From Arthrobacter sp. B1805 (GTDB lineage: Bacteria; Actinomycetota; Actinomycetes; Actinomycetales; Micrococcaceae), in assembly GCF_002929745.1 (NCBI RefSeq), contig NZ_PJIQ01000007.1, positions 1 through 64,000 of the forward strand: a stretch of 64,000 nucleotides of DNA, read 5' to 3'. Of this stretch, positions 46,610 to 54,727 are shown one piece after another. Under the pieces are notes generated by a model. The model was given only the letters and a program-made list of their open reading frames with translations. It did no database searches and was not told where the DNA came from. Made by a program: the position numbers and the translations under genes. The first letter of the stretch is position 1, and the number at the start of each line of letters is the position of its first letter.

Positions 46610-48022
46610 GTGTCTACTGAAATCAGCTCCCCGCCCTCCCGCCGCAGGTTGCCCCGCTGGGCGACCTCCTTCGGTCCGCAGATCATCGCAGCCCTCGTCG
46701 TAGGCCTCGCCCTCGGCCTCCTGGCCAAGTACACGGGCCACACGAAGGAGACGCCCACCGGTCTCGGCACGACGCTCGCCACGCTGGGCTCGAGCTACGT
46801 CGCCCTGCTGCGTGCCGCCGTCGTCCCCCTGATCTTCACCGCGGTGGTCAGCTCGATCGCCAACCTCCGGGCCGTCAACAACGCTGCGCGGCTCGCCGGG
46901 CAGACACTCCTGTGGTTCGCCATCACGGCGCTCATCTCCGTGGTCATCGGCATCGCCCTCGGCGTGGTGTTCCAGCCGGGCGCCGGCACGGACGCGACCC
47001 AGCCCGCGGAATACACCGGCACCACGGGTAGCTGGTGGGCCTTCCTGACCGGGCTCATCCCCGCGAACTTCCTCGGCCTCCAGGCCTCCTCGACCGTCGC
47101 CGAGGGCGGCGCGGTCACCACGGCACTGAACTTCAACGTCCTGCAGGTGCTCGTCGTCGCCGTCGCCGTCGGAATCGCCGCCCTGAAGGTCGGCAAGCAG
47201 GCAGAGCCCTTCCTCGCGTTCAACGCGTCGGCGCTGGCCGTCATCCAGAAGGTCCTCTGGTGGATCATCCGCATCGCCCCGCTCGGCACCGTAGGCCTGA
47301 TCGGCAACGCCGTCGCGGTGTACGGCTGGGACACCATCGGATCCCTGGGCAAGTTCACCCTGGCCATCTACGTGGGGCTCGCGCTCGTGCTGTTCGCCGT
47401 CTACCCCGTCCTGATCAAGGCGCACGGCCTGTCCGTCCGGCAGTACTTCTCCGGCGCCTGGCCGGCCATCCAGCTCGCGTTCGTCTCGCGCTCCTCGGTG
47501 GGCACGCTGCCGCTCACACAGCGGATCACCGAGCGGAACCTCGGTGTTCCCCGCGGCTACGCCTCCTTCGCGGTGCCGCTCGGCGCGACGACGAAGATGG
47601 ACGGCTGCGCCGCCATCTACCCGGCGATCGCCGCCATCTTCGTGGCCCAGTTCTTCGGCATCGACCTGACCCTGACGCAGTACCTGCTGATCGCCCTCGT
47701 CTCGGTCCTCGGTTCCGCCGCTACCGCCGGCACCACGGGTGCCGTCGTCATGCTGACGCTCACCCTGTCCACGCTGGGACTCCCCCTCGCGGGCGTCGGG
47801 CTGCTGCTCGCCGTGGACCCGATCCTCGACATGGGCCGCACGGCAGTGAACGTCGCCGGCCAGGCTCTCGTTCCGACGATCGTCGCCCGCCGCGAGGGGC
47901 TCCTGGACCTCGACCTCTACAACGCACAGCGCACGGGTGACCCGTTCGCCGACGACAGCGTACGCGACGGCGTCGACCCCGAGGCCGCGAACGACGGCAT
48001 CTCGACCGCCCTGACCCGGTAG
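46610..48022 (+). CDS. Dicarboxylate/amino-acid:cation symporter (DAACS)
   Basis: A 470-residue transporter of the GltP/DctA fold with about eight helices and two re-entrant hairpins. The first hairpin has FVSRSSVGTLPLTQRI in place of the usual serine-rich motif, and the transport helix has AVPLGATTKMDGCAAIYPAIAAIFVAQ (the NMDG equivalent is KMDG) and DMGRTAVNVAGQALVPTIV. These sites bind sodium or protons with glutamate, aspartate or C4-dicarboxylates. The Lys in KMDG, where Asn is usual, could alter cation coupling. The GTG at 46610 gives a normal N terminus. A terminator follows. Confidence 0.9.
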   Translation: MSTEISSPPSRRRLPRWATSFGPQIIAALVVGLALGLLAKYTGHTKETPTGLGTTLATLGSSYVALLRAAVVPLIFTAVVSSIANLRAVNNAARLAGQTLLWFAITALISVVIGIALGVVFQPGAGTDATQPAEYTGTTGSWWAFLTGLIPANFLGLQASSTVAEGGAVTTALNFNVLQVLVVAVAVGIAALKVGKQAEPFLAFNASALAVIQKVLWWIIRIAPLGTVGLIGNAVAVYGWDTIGSLGKFTLAIYVGLALVLFAVYPVLIKAHGLSVRQYFSGAWPAIQLAFVSRSSVGTLPLTQRITERNLGVPRGYASFAVPLGATTKMDGCAAIYPAIAAIFVAQFFGIDLTLTQYLLIALVSVLGSAATAGTTGAVVMLTLTLSTLGLPLAGVGLLLAVDPILDMGRTAVNVAGQALVPTIVARREGLLDLDLYNAQRTGDPFADDSVRDGVDPEAANDGISTALTR

Positions 48023-48044
48023 TCGGCCGCCCCGGTGCACGACG

Positions 48045-48074
48045 GCCCGCCCCGGTCCATCCGGGGCGGGCTTT
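48045..48074 (+). terminator. Intrinsic terminator after the symporter
   Basis: An 11-bp perfect GC stem (48045-48055 with 48061-48071) with a 5-nt loop is followed by TTT. It ends the symporter transcript before the maf gene. Confidence 0.8.
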
Positions 48075-48106
48075 CCGCTGCCCGGCAGCCTGCCTACGCT
48101 GGAGCC

Positions 48107-48739
48107 ATGACCCCGCGCCTGATCCTCGCCTCGAAGTCCCCCGCCCGCACCAAGCTCCTGGCCGAGGCCGGGATCCGCCACTCCGTCCTGGTGTCCGCTG
48201 TGGACGAGCCCGCCGTCGTCGCCTCCTACGGCGTGACCGACGCCCACGACACCTCCTTGCTGCTGGCGCGTGCGAAGGCCGAGGCGGTCGCGAACCTCGA
48301 CGACGCCGCAGACGCCCTCGTCATCGGGTGCGATTCGGTCTTCGAGTTCGACGGCGAGGCTCACGGCAAGCCCTACGAGCCCTCGGTTGCGATCGAGCGC
48401 ATCAGCCGCATGCGGGGCCGGTCCGGCGTCCTGCACACCGGGCACTGGCTCGTGGACACGCGCGACGGCGGATCGGGTGCCACGATCGGCTCGGTGTCCT
48501 CCGCGACGGTGTACTTCGGCGCGATGTCCGATGTCGAGGTCGCCGCGTACGTGGCGACCGGCGAACCCCTGCAGTGCGCGGGCTCCTTCACCATCGACGG
48601 GCTGGGTGGTGCCTTCATCGATCGCGTGGACGGCGACCCCCACGCCGTCGTCGGCCTCAGCATCTCCACCCTGCGCGGCCTACTGCACTCTGCCGGCGTC
48701 TCCGTCACTGAACTCTGGGGCGCACCGACCTCGTTGTAG
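48107..48739 (+). CDS. Maf-family nucleotide pyrophosphatase
   Basis: A 210-residue Maf/Ham1-like protein. The signature is [20 protein letters not shown], then [12 protein letters not shown] and a C-terminal [27 protein letters not shown]. Maf proteins hydrolyse modified or canonical NTPs such as dTTP and UTP to monophosphates, and are linked to cell division control. The ATG at 48107 is preceded by a GGAG ribosome-binding site. The stop codon TAG lies inside the TTGTAGG half of the palindrome at 48734, which controls the next gene. Confidence 0.92.
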   Translation: MTPRLILASKSPARTKLLAEAGIRHSVLVSAVDEPAVVASYGVTDAHDTSLLLARAKAEAVANLDDAADALVIGCDSVFEFDGEAHGKPYEPSVAIERISRMRGRSGVLHTGHWLVDTRDGGSGATIGSVSSATVYFGAMSDVEVAAYVATGEPLQCAGSFTIDGLGGAFIDRVDGDPHAVVGLSISTLRGLLHSAGVSVTELWGAPTSL

Positions 48740-48750
48740 GTTCCCTACAA
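48734..48750. promoter_or_regulatory. TTGTAGG-N3-CCTACAA operator before the carboxylase alpha gene
   Basis: TTGTAGG, centre TTC and CCTACAA form a perfect 17-bp palindrome overlapping the maf stop and 96 bp before the alpha-subunit start. It contains the same TGTAGG-N3-CCTACA as the beta-gene site at 42738. Confidence 0.65.
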
Positions 48751-48846
48751 AGGATTGCCGCACAACACTCCCCTTCAGCACGATCCATGGGCGGAAGCCA
48801 CAAAACCGGGTTAGGCTCCGACCTGAGAAGAAGGAGTTCCAGCCCC

Positions 48847-50685
48847 ATGAACCAGTCCCCCAGCACCCCGTCCGATCGCGCAGTCGCCACGAGTGGCAGC
48901 AATGACACCGGGGGCCGGCAGCACCGGGTGACGAAGGTCCTGGTGGCCAATCGCGGTGAGATCGCGGTCCGGGTCATCCGTGCCGCGAAGGATGAGGGCA
49001 TCGCGTCGGTCGCCGTGTACGCGGACCCCGACCGCGACGCGCTGCACGTCCGCATGGCCGACGAGGCCTTCGCGCTGGGTGGCGAGACAGCCGCGGAGTC
49101 CTACCTCGTCATGGACCGCATCCTCGAGGCGGCCCGGCGAAGCGGAGCGGACGCGATCCACCCCGGCTACGGTTTCCTCTCCGAGAACGCCGAGTTCGCG
49201 CAGCGGGTCATCGACGCCGGGATCACCTGGATCGGACCTTCACCCGACTCCATCTCGCAGCTGGGCGACAAGGTCCAGGCCCGCCACATCGCGGAGCGGG
49301 TAGGTGCACCGCTGGTTCCCGGCACCAAGGACCCTGTGGAATCGGTGCAGGAGGTCATCGACTTCGCCCAGGAGTTCGGGTTGCCCATCGCGATCAAGGC
49401 GGCGTTCGGCGGTGGCGGCCGCGGCATCAAGGTGGTCCGCAGCCACGAGGAGATTCCCGAGCTGTTCGATTCCGCGGTCCGCGAGGCGACGGCGGCCTTC
49501 GGACGCGGTGAATGCTTCGTCGAGCGGTTCCTGGATGCTCCGCGCCACGTCGAGACGCAGTGTCTGGCGGACGCCCACGGAAACGTCGTCGTCGTCTCCA
49601 CACGCGACTGCTCCCTGCAGCGCCGCAACCAGAAACTCGTCGAGGAAGCTCCTGCTCCCTTCCTCTCGGACGAACAGAACGAGCGGCTGTACACGGCATC
49701 CAAGGCCATCCTCCTCGAGGCGGGATACCAGGGCGCCGGCACCTGCGAGTTCCTCGTCGGACAGGATGGAACCATTTCGTTCCTCGAGGTCAACACGCGC
49801 CTCCAGGTCGAGCACCCCGTCTCGGAGGAGGTCACCGGCCTCGACCTCGTGCGCGAGCAGTTCCGCATCGCCCGCGGCGAGGAGCTCGGTTACGACGACC
49901 CGGAGGTGCGCGGCCACTCCTTCGAGTTCCGCATCAACGGCGAGGATGCCGGCCGTGGTTTCATGCCCGCTCCGGGCACGGTGCAGACCCTCAAGCTGCC
50001 CACTGGTCCGGGCGTCCGGGTCGATTCGGGCATCGAGGCGGGTGAGGTCGTCGGCGGGAACTTCGACTCAATGCTCGCGAAGCTCATCGTCAGCGGCGCG
50101 AGCCGGGAACAGGCACTGCAGCGTGCGCGCCGCGCCATCGGTGAGATGGTGATCGACGGAATGCCGACCGTCCTCCCCTTCCATGCAGCAGTCGTCGCCG
50201 ATCCCGCCTTCGCTCCCACGAGCGGAGCATTCTCGGTGCACACGCGCTGGATCGAGACCGAGTTCACCAACACCATCGAGCCCTGGGCCGGCTCCACGGA
50301 GCCCGCAGCGGACGAGGAGCCCCGCCAGCGCATCACCGTGGAGGTCGCCGGCCGCCGGCTGGATGTCGTCCTACCCGCGGGACTCGGTGGATCGACCAAC
50401 GGCAAGGCGAGCACCCCTACCAAGTCCAAGAAGTCGTCGCGGGCACGAGCAGGGAAGGCCGCGGTCAGTGGAGACGAACTGACCTCGCCGATGCAGGGCA
50501 CCATCGTGAAGGTCGCCGCGGCGGAGGGTGACGTCGTGGCGGAGGGCGATCTCATCGTGGTGCTGGAAGCGATGAAGATGGAGCAGCCGCTGACGGCACA
50601 TAAGGCCGGAACGCTGTCCGGGCTGGTCGCAGCTGCCGGCGATACCGTCTCGGCAGGCTCCGTCATCGCCACGATCCGCGACTGA
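48847..50685 (+). CDS. Acyl-CoA carboxylase alpha subunit (biotin carboxylase/BCCP)
   Basis: A 612-residue fusion. Residues about 25-480 are biotin carboxylase ([70 protein letters not shown]), which carboxylates biotin with ATP and bicarbonate. After a lysine/serine-rich linker, residues about 535-612 are the biotinyl domain with Lys577 in [11 protein letters not shown]. It pairs with the beta and epsilon subunits encoded 6 kb upstream. An AAGGAG site ten bases before 48847 fixes the start. Expression probably follows the palindrome at 48734. Confidence 0.94.
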   Translation: MNQSPSTPSDRAVATSGSNDTGGRQHRVTKVLVANRGEIAVRVIRAAKDEGIASVAVYADPDRDALHVRMADEAFALGGETAAESYLVMDRILEAARRSGADAIHPGYGFLSENAEFAQRVIDAGITWIGPSPDSISQLGDKVQARHIAERVGAPLVPGTKDPVESVQEVIDFAQEFGLPIAIKAAFGGGGRGIKVVRSHEEIPELFDSAVREATAAFGRGECFVERFLDAPRHVETQCLADAHGNVVVVSTRDCSLQRRNQKLVEEAPAPFLSDEQNERLYTASKAILLEAGYQGAGTCEFLVGQDGTISFLEVNTRLQVEHPVSEEVTGLDLVREQFRIARGEELGYDDPEVRGHSFEFRINGEDAGRGFMPAPGTVQTLKLPTGPGVRVDSGIEAGEVVGGNFDSMLAKLIVSGASREQALQRARRAIGEMVIDGMPTVLPFHAAVVADPAFAPTSGAFSVHTRWIETEFTNTIEPWAGSTEPAADEEPRQRITVEVAGRRLDVVLPAGLGGSTNGKASTPTKSKKSSRARAGKAAVSGDELTSPMQGTIVKVAAAEGDVVAEGDLIVVLEAMKMEQPLTAHKAGTLSGLVAAAGDTVSAGSVIATIRD

Positions 50686-50740
50686 CGCCGGCACGGCCGC
50701 TCGGGCCGGCTTCGGCACGGCCGACAGATAGCGCGCCCGC

Positions 50741-50841
50741 GCCCGATCACCTGCCGTGCCGGGCAAGCCGATTACGGGCCGTGCCGAGCTAGCCGATGAC
50801 GGGTCGCGCTGAGCAGGCCGGCCACAGGCCGGGCGTCCGGC
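50741..50841. repeat. Degenerate 25-bp tandem repeats
   Basis: Four units of about 25 bp (50741-50766, 50767-50791, 50792-50816, 50817-50841), each starting GCC-G/C and sharing the frame GCCGATxACGGGxCGxGCxGAGC in units 2 and 3, lie between the carboxylase and the lipoprotein gene. The outer units are much degraded. No function is evident; they end 20 bp from the lipoprotein stop. Confidence 0.55.
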
Positions 50842-50861
50842 GCTTGAGGGGGATCGCCGGG

Positions 50862-51527
50862 CTAGTTCCCGGAGTTTCCCTTAGCCCTCTCCTCTGCTTC
50901 CTCGGCTTTCTCCTCGGCTTTTTCCGCAGCCTTCTCCGCCGCCTCCCGGGCTTTCTCCTGGGCTTTCTCCTCGGCTTTCCGCTGCCGCTCGAGGGCCCGG
51001 TCCGCAGCGCTGTCCTCGCCGCTGTCGCCCGGATCGGACGTTTCCTCGTCGCCTCCTCCGGACCCGTCGCCATCCTCCGTGCCGCCATCGGCAGGAGGCA
51101 CTGCGGGAAGAGGATCCACCGGCGTTGCGGGAACGGTTGGAGGTGCGGTCTCCTCGGACGTCTCCGCCGGTGCCGGTGCCTCCGCCGGAGGAGGAGTATC
51201 GGTGGGCGCCTGCGCCGCCTCCAGCGCCGCGACGACGGCGTCGATGCGGAGGCTGATGCGCGCCGCGCGATCCTCCGTCACGGTCCCCGCGACCCGGGCA
51301 CCCTCGACCTCGTCCTTGAGCTGACGTGCGAGGAGGATCGCTCCGGCAGGATCAGCGCCGGCTGCAGCCGCTGCGATGGAGCGGACATCAGCCTGGAAGT
51401 CCCCCGCAGTGGCTGCGTCGATGGGCTCCCCGCCGCAACCCGTCAGCAGGACGACGGCTGCGACGATGACGGGCACCTTCGACCGGAGGGCGCTGGGCGT
51501 TCGGGGGCGCCGGGCTGGACTGCTCAT
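50862..51527 (-). CDS. Lipoprotein with charged helical tail, coupled to a Ser/Thr kinase
   Basis: A 221-residue exported protein. The signal region (residues 1-30) ends in the lipobox LLTG with Cys31 as the lipidation site (VVLLTGCGGEP). Residues about 40-105 are a helical domain (FQADVRSIAAAAAGADPAGAIL ...), 106-170 a Pro/Thr/Glu-rich disordered linker, and 171-221 a charged coiled region of repeated KAEEKAxE/AEEK units. The start overlaps the kinase stop as ATGA, so kinase and lipoprotein are produced together. It may be a sensor partner or phosphorylation target at the membrane. I do not recognise a named family. Confidence 0.82.
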   Translation of the reverse strand: MSSPARRPRTPSALRSKVPVIVAAVVLLTGCGGEPIDAATAGDFQADVRSIAAAAAGADPAGAILLARQLKDEVEGARVAGTVTEDRAARISLRIDAVVAALEAAQAPTDTPPPAEAPAPAETSEETAPPTVPATPVDPLPAVPPADGGTEDGDGSGGGDEETSDPGDSGEDSAADRALERQRKAEEKAQEKAREAAEKAAEKAEEKAEEAEERAKGNSGN

Positions 51528-52924
51528 TGCTGCACGCTTTCGTAGAGTTCCTGCAACTTCTCACCGGGCTCGCCCGGCACGGCCGGCAGTGGTTCGATGT
51601 CGTCCGACGGGGCGCCGCCCCCGGACAGCGTCATGAAAACCCAGAGAGCGGCTGCCAGCAGTGCGACCAGGAGGATCGCGATGAGCCAGGGCACGGCGCG
51701 GCGCCGCCGCGCGGGGGGCACGACGTCGGACGGGCGCGTACGGGCGGGCCGGGAGTACCTTTCGACTCCCCCGTCACCACGTGCCGCAGACCCGCTGTCG
51801 GGCGACGTGCGGCCGGGCGCAGCCGTCGGAGCGGCATCCGCCGGGAGCGACAGCATGGCGCTCGCCTCCACGCCAGGATCAGCGGGCGGGGCGAACATCC
51901 TCGTGACCGCCGCGACAGGCGGGAGGCGCGTCGTCTCCGGCTCGCCTCGCTGCAGGGACCGACCACCGGCGGCTGCTTCGCCAGCGCCCGTCGTCGGGCC
52001 GGCCATCGTGCCCGTCATCATGCCTGTGGCGGCGTCCCCGGACACGGACGACGACGCCGTGTCCGGCGTGCTTGCCGGAGACGCCGTCGTGACCGGTTCT
52101 CCCGCCTGCTGCGGTCCCATTACCGTCAATGCCCGGACGACGCTTGCTGCATCCGGCCGGTTCGCGGGGTCGTCGAGGGTCATGGAGATCAGCAGTGCCG
52201 ACAGGGCAGGGCCGGCGGTGTGCGGTATGGAAGGGCTGCGGTGGAGGCGCGCCAGGGCGCTCTCCACCCCTGTTCCGGGGAACGCCCGTTCACCCGTGAG
52301 GGCCTCGATCATCACGAGTCCCAGCGAGTAGATGTCGGAGTCCTGCCCGACGTCGTCGCCCCGGGTCTGTTCGGGACTGAAGTACGCGGCGCTTCCGATG
52401 ACCTGGCCGGTCGCCGTCATGCGGCCGCCGTCGAAGAACCGGGCGATCCCGAAGTCCGTGAGGAGGTACTGGAAGAGGCCGCTGTGCGGATCGGCATCGC
52501 GGGTCAGGATGTTCGATGGCTTGATGTCCCGGTGGACGATGCCCCGCCCGTGGATGTACTGCAGGGTCCGCGCCAGGTCCAGCGCCATGAGCCGAACTCC
52601 CTCCCTGGTGAGCGCGCCGTGCTTCCGCAGGCGTACGCCCAGGTCCGGACCGCTGACGAGCTCCATGACGAGGTAGGCGCCGTCAGCGGCGTTCTCGCCG
52701 CTGTCCATGTCGAGGACGCGGACGAGACCGGGATGGTCGAGCCCGGCCAGGAGCCTTGCCTCGGCCGATCCGCGCTCGATCCCGTCGGCCGTCCCGGGAC
52801 GGAAGAGCTTGACCGCCACGTTCCGCTCCAGGCGGGTATCGCGGGCGGCGAAGACGTCCGCCATGCCGCCGGTCCCGACACGCTCCCCCAGTGCGTACCG
52901 CCCGGCCAGCGCTCGGTTCTCCAT
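51524..52924 (-). CDS. Transmembrane Ser/Thr protein kinase
   Basis: A 466-residue Hanks-type kinase. The kinase domain (about 10-265) has the glycine loop GERVGTGGMADVF, catalytic Lys39, HRDIKPSN at 131-138 and the DFG Asp157; all catalytic residues are intact. A Thr/Ser/Pro-rich juxtamembrane stretch (about 270-405) leads to one membrane helix (about 410-433, WLIAILLVALLAAALWVF), and only 33 residues follow outside, without PASTA domains. The short outside part ends DIEPLPAVPGEPGEKLQELYESVQQ. A GTG at 52933 (VSDMENR) is an alternative start. The lipoprotein encoded in the overlapping next gene may take the part of an external sensor. Confidence 0.9.
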   Translation of the reverse strand: MENRALAGRYALGERVGTGGMADVFAARDTRLERNVAVKLFRPGTADGIERGSAEARLLAGLDHPGLVRVLDMDSGENAADGAYLVMELVSGPDLGVRLRKHGALTREGVRLMALDLARTLQYIHGRGIVHRDIKPSNILTRDADPHSGLFQYLLTDFGIARFFDGGRMTATGQVIGSAAYFSPEQTRGDDVGQDSDIYSLGLVMIEALTGERAFPGTGVESALARLHRSPSIPHTAGPALSALLISMTLDDPANRPDAASVVRALTVMGPQQAGEPVTTASPASTPDTASSSVSGDAATGMMTGTMAGPTTGAGEAAAGGRSLQRGEPETTRLPPVAAVTRMFAPPADPGVEASAMLSLPADAAPTAAPGRTSPDSGSAARGDGGVERYSRPARTRPSDVVPPARRRRAVPWLIAILLVALLAAALWVFMTLSGGGAPSDDIEPLPAVPGEPGEKLQELYESVQQ

Positions 52925-53084
52925 GTCACTCACTTCCGCTACCCCGTGCAGTGGCCTCGGGCACGCGGCGTCGTCGCACGTCCCGGATTGGTAAGCCAGC
53001 TTCCCATCCAGTGTACGGGGGGAACCGGCGCCGGGGACAACCGCTACGGCCGACCGCCCGCCGGCGGGACCGGCCAGGAACGAC

Positions 53085-53118
53085 GACGGCGCCGCACCCG
53101 GTCGGGTACGGCGCCGTC
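53085..53118. other. Stable hairpin near the MFS transporter end
   Basis: Arms 53085-53100 and 53103-53118 pair almost fully (15 of 16 positions) around a 2-nt loop, 30 bp beyond the transporter stop on the minus strand. Likely a terminator for the transporter and a barrier for the kinase promoter region; no U-run. Confidence 0.55.
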
Positions 53119-53147
53119 CGCGGGCCGCCGTCTGGCGGCGTCCGCGA

Positions 53148-54560
53148 TCAGGCCACGTTGTTCTCGTAGTCGTGGTCCCGGGTCTCACGCGAGACGAACA
53201 GCGCGATGAACGTGGCAACCGCCGCCACACTCAGGTAGGCGCCGACCAGCACGGTGCTTCCACCGGCGGCCTGCCAGAGTGCCACCGCGATGAAGGAGGC
53301 GGGGGCCGCGCCGATCATGCTGGACACGTTGTACGCGACCGCGGATCCGGTGTAGCGGACGTTCGCCGGGAAGAGTTCCGGCAGCACGGCAGCCATGGGC
53401 CCGAAGGTGAGGCCCATCAGGGTGAATCCGACGATCAGGAGCACCATGGCGCCCACTGTTCCGGCTCCGAAGAGCGGAGCCCACAGGAGACCGAACACAG
53501 CGATGCCGACCGTGGTCGCGAGGAGCATCTTGCGGCGTCCGAAACGCTCTGCCAGGGGTCCGGAGACGATCGTGAAGATGCCGAAGAACACGACGCCGAT
53601 GATGAGCATCCAGAGGAAATCGGTGCGCGCCATGCCGAGGCCGGGGACGAACGCCGCGGCCTGCGCTTCCGTGAACTCCTTGCCCGCTGCTTCGGCCCTC
53701 GCCTGCGCCTGCTCGATGCTCGACGGTGCCGTTCCGTAGGTCAGGGTGAACGCCGTCATGAAGTAGAAGAGCACGTAGGTCGCGAACATGATGAAGGTAC
53801 CAAGGAGCAGCGCACGCCAGTGGAGGCGGAACGTGGTGCCGAGCGGGATCTTCACGACCTTGCCCTCGTTCTGGACCTTCTGGAAGGAGGCGCTCTCGAT
53901 GAGCTTGAGCCGGACGTAGAGACCGATGATCACCATGACAGCGCTCAGCAGGAACGGCACACGCCATCCCCAGGACAGGAATTCCTCGGGGCTGAGCGTG
54001 GTGCTCAGCAGGACGAACAGGAGATTCGCCAGGATGAAGCCGATCGGCGCTCCGAGCTGCGGGAACGTTCCATAGATCGCACGCTTTCCGGCGGGTGCGT
54101 TCTCCGTGGCCAACAGCGCCGCTCCGCTCCACTCGCCGCCCAGGGCGAGTCCCTGCAGGAACCGCAGGACGACGAGCAGCAGCGGTGCAAGGAACACCCA
54201 GCCCTCGGTGGTCGCCGCGGGAAGCAGCCCGATGAGGAACGTGGCGATACCCATCGTCAGCAGTGAGGCCACCAGGGTCGCCTTGCGGCCGATCTTGTCG
54301 CCGAAGTGCCCGAAGACGATGGACCCCAGGGGCCGGGCGACGAAGGCGACGCCGAACACCGCGAACGAGCTGAGTAGCTGGTTGGCCGAGGTCTGGTTCG
54401 GGAAGAACAGCGCGGGGAACACCAGGACGGCGGCCGTGGCGTAGATGTAGAAGTCGTAGAACTCGATCGTCGTGCCGATGAGGCTGGCGAAGATCACCTT
54501 GCCCCGCGAGTTCAGGGGCTTGGTGGTTCCGCTGGCATCAGCGGAAGTAGAGGAGGTCAT
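53148..54560 (-). CDS. MHS-family MFS transporter
   Basis: A 470-residue major-facilitator protein with twelve predicted helices. It has the metabolite:H+ symporter signatures FYDFYIYATAAVLVFPALFFP in helix 1, FGHFGDKIGRKATLVASLL in the 2-3 loop, RFLQGLALGGEWSGAALLATENAP, and an extended loop around residues 215-235. Substrates in this group include shikimate, citrate, proline betaine and other organic acids; none can be picked here. The ATG at 54560 follows AGAGGAGG. It seems to be monocistronic. Confidence 0.9.
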   Translation of the reverse strand: MTSSTSADASGTTKPLNSRGKVIFASLIGTTIEFYDFYIYATAAVLVFPALFFPNQTSANQLLSSFAVFGVAFVARPLGSIVFGHFGDKIGRKATLVASLLTMGIATFLIGLLPAATTEGWVFLAPLLLVVLRFLQGLALGGEWSGAALLATENAPAGKRAIYGTFPQLGAPIGFILANLLFVLLSTTLSPEEFLSWGWRVPFLLSAVMVIIGLYVRLKLIESASFQKVQNEGKVVKIPLGTTFRLHWRALLLGTFIMFATYVLFYFMTAFTLTYGTAPSSIEQAQARAEAAGKEFTEAQAAAFVPGLGMARTDFLWMLIIGVVFFGIFTIVSGPLAERFGRRKMLLATTVGIAVFGLLWAPLFGAGTVGAMVLLIVGFTLMGLTFGPMAAVLPELFPANVRYTGSAVAYNVSSMIGAAPASFIAVALWQAAGGSTVLVGAYLSVAAVATFIALFVSRETRDHDYENNVA

Positions 54561-54654
54561 GGCGTCGGCTTTCTCGGACGAGGCGCCGGCGCGAGGCACG
54601 AAGCGCCCTTGCCGCACGGCGCCCGTGCTTCAGTTGAACCCCAATATCAGACCA

Positions 54655-54700
54655 CCGGCGTCCAGTGAGTGGATAAACATGTCCGCATGCTGGACGCCGG
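54655..54700. other. Stem-loop between lpdA and the transporter
   Basis: CCGGCGTCCAG (54655-54665) and CTGGACGCCGG (54690-54700) are perfect 11-bp arms with a 24-nt loop, 28 bp beyond the lpdA stop on the minus strand. Possible terminator for lpdA. Confidence 0.6.
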
Positions 54701-54727
54701 GAACGAAGTCGGAGCTACGCCTGCGCA

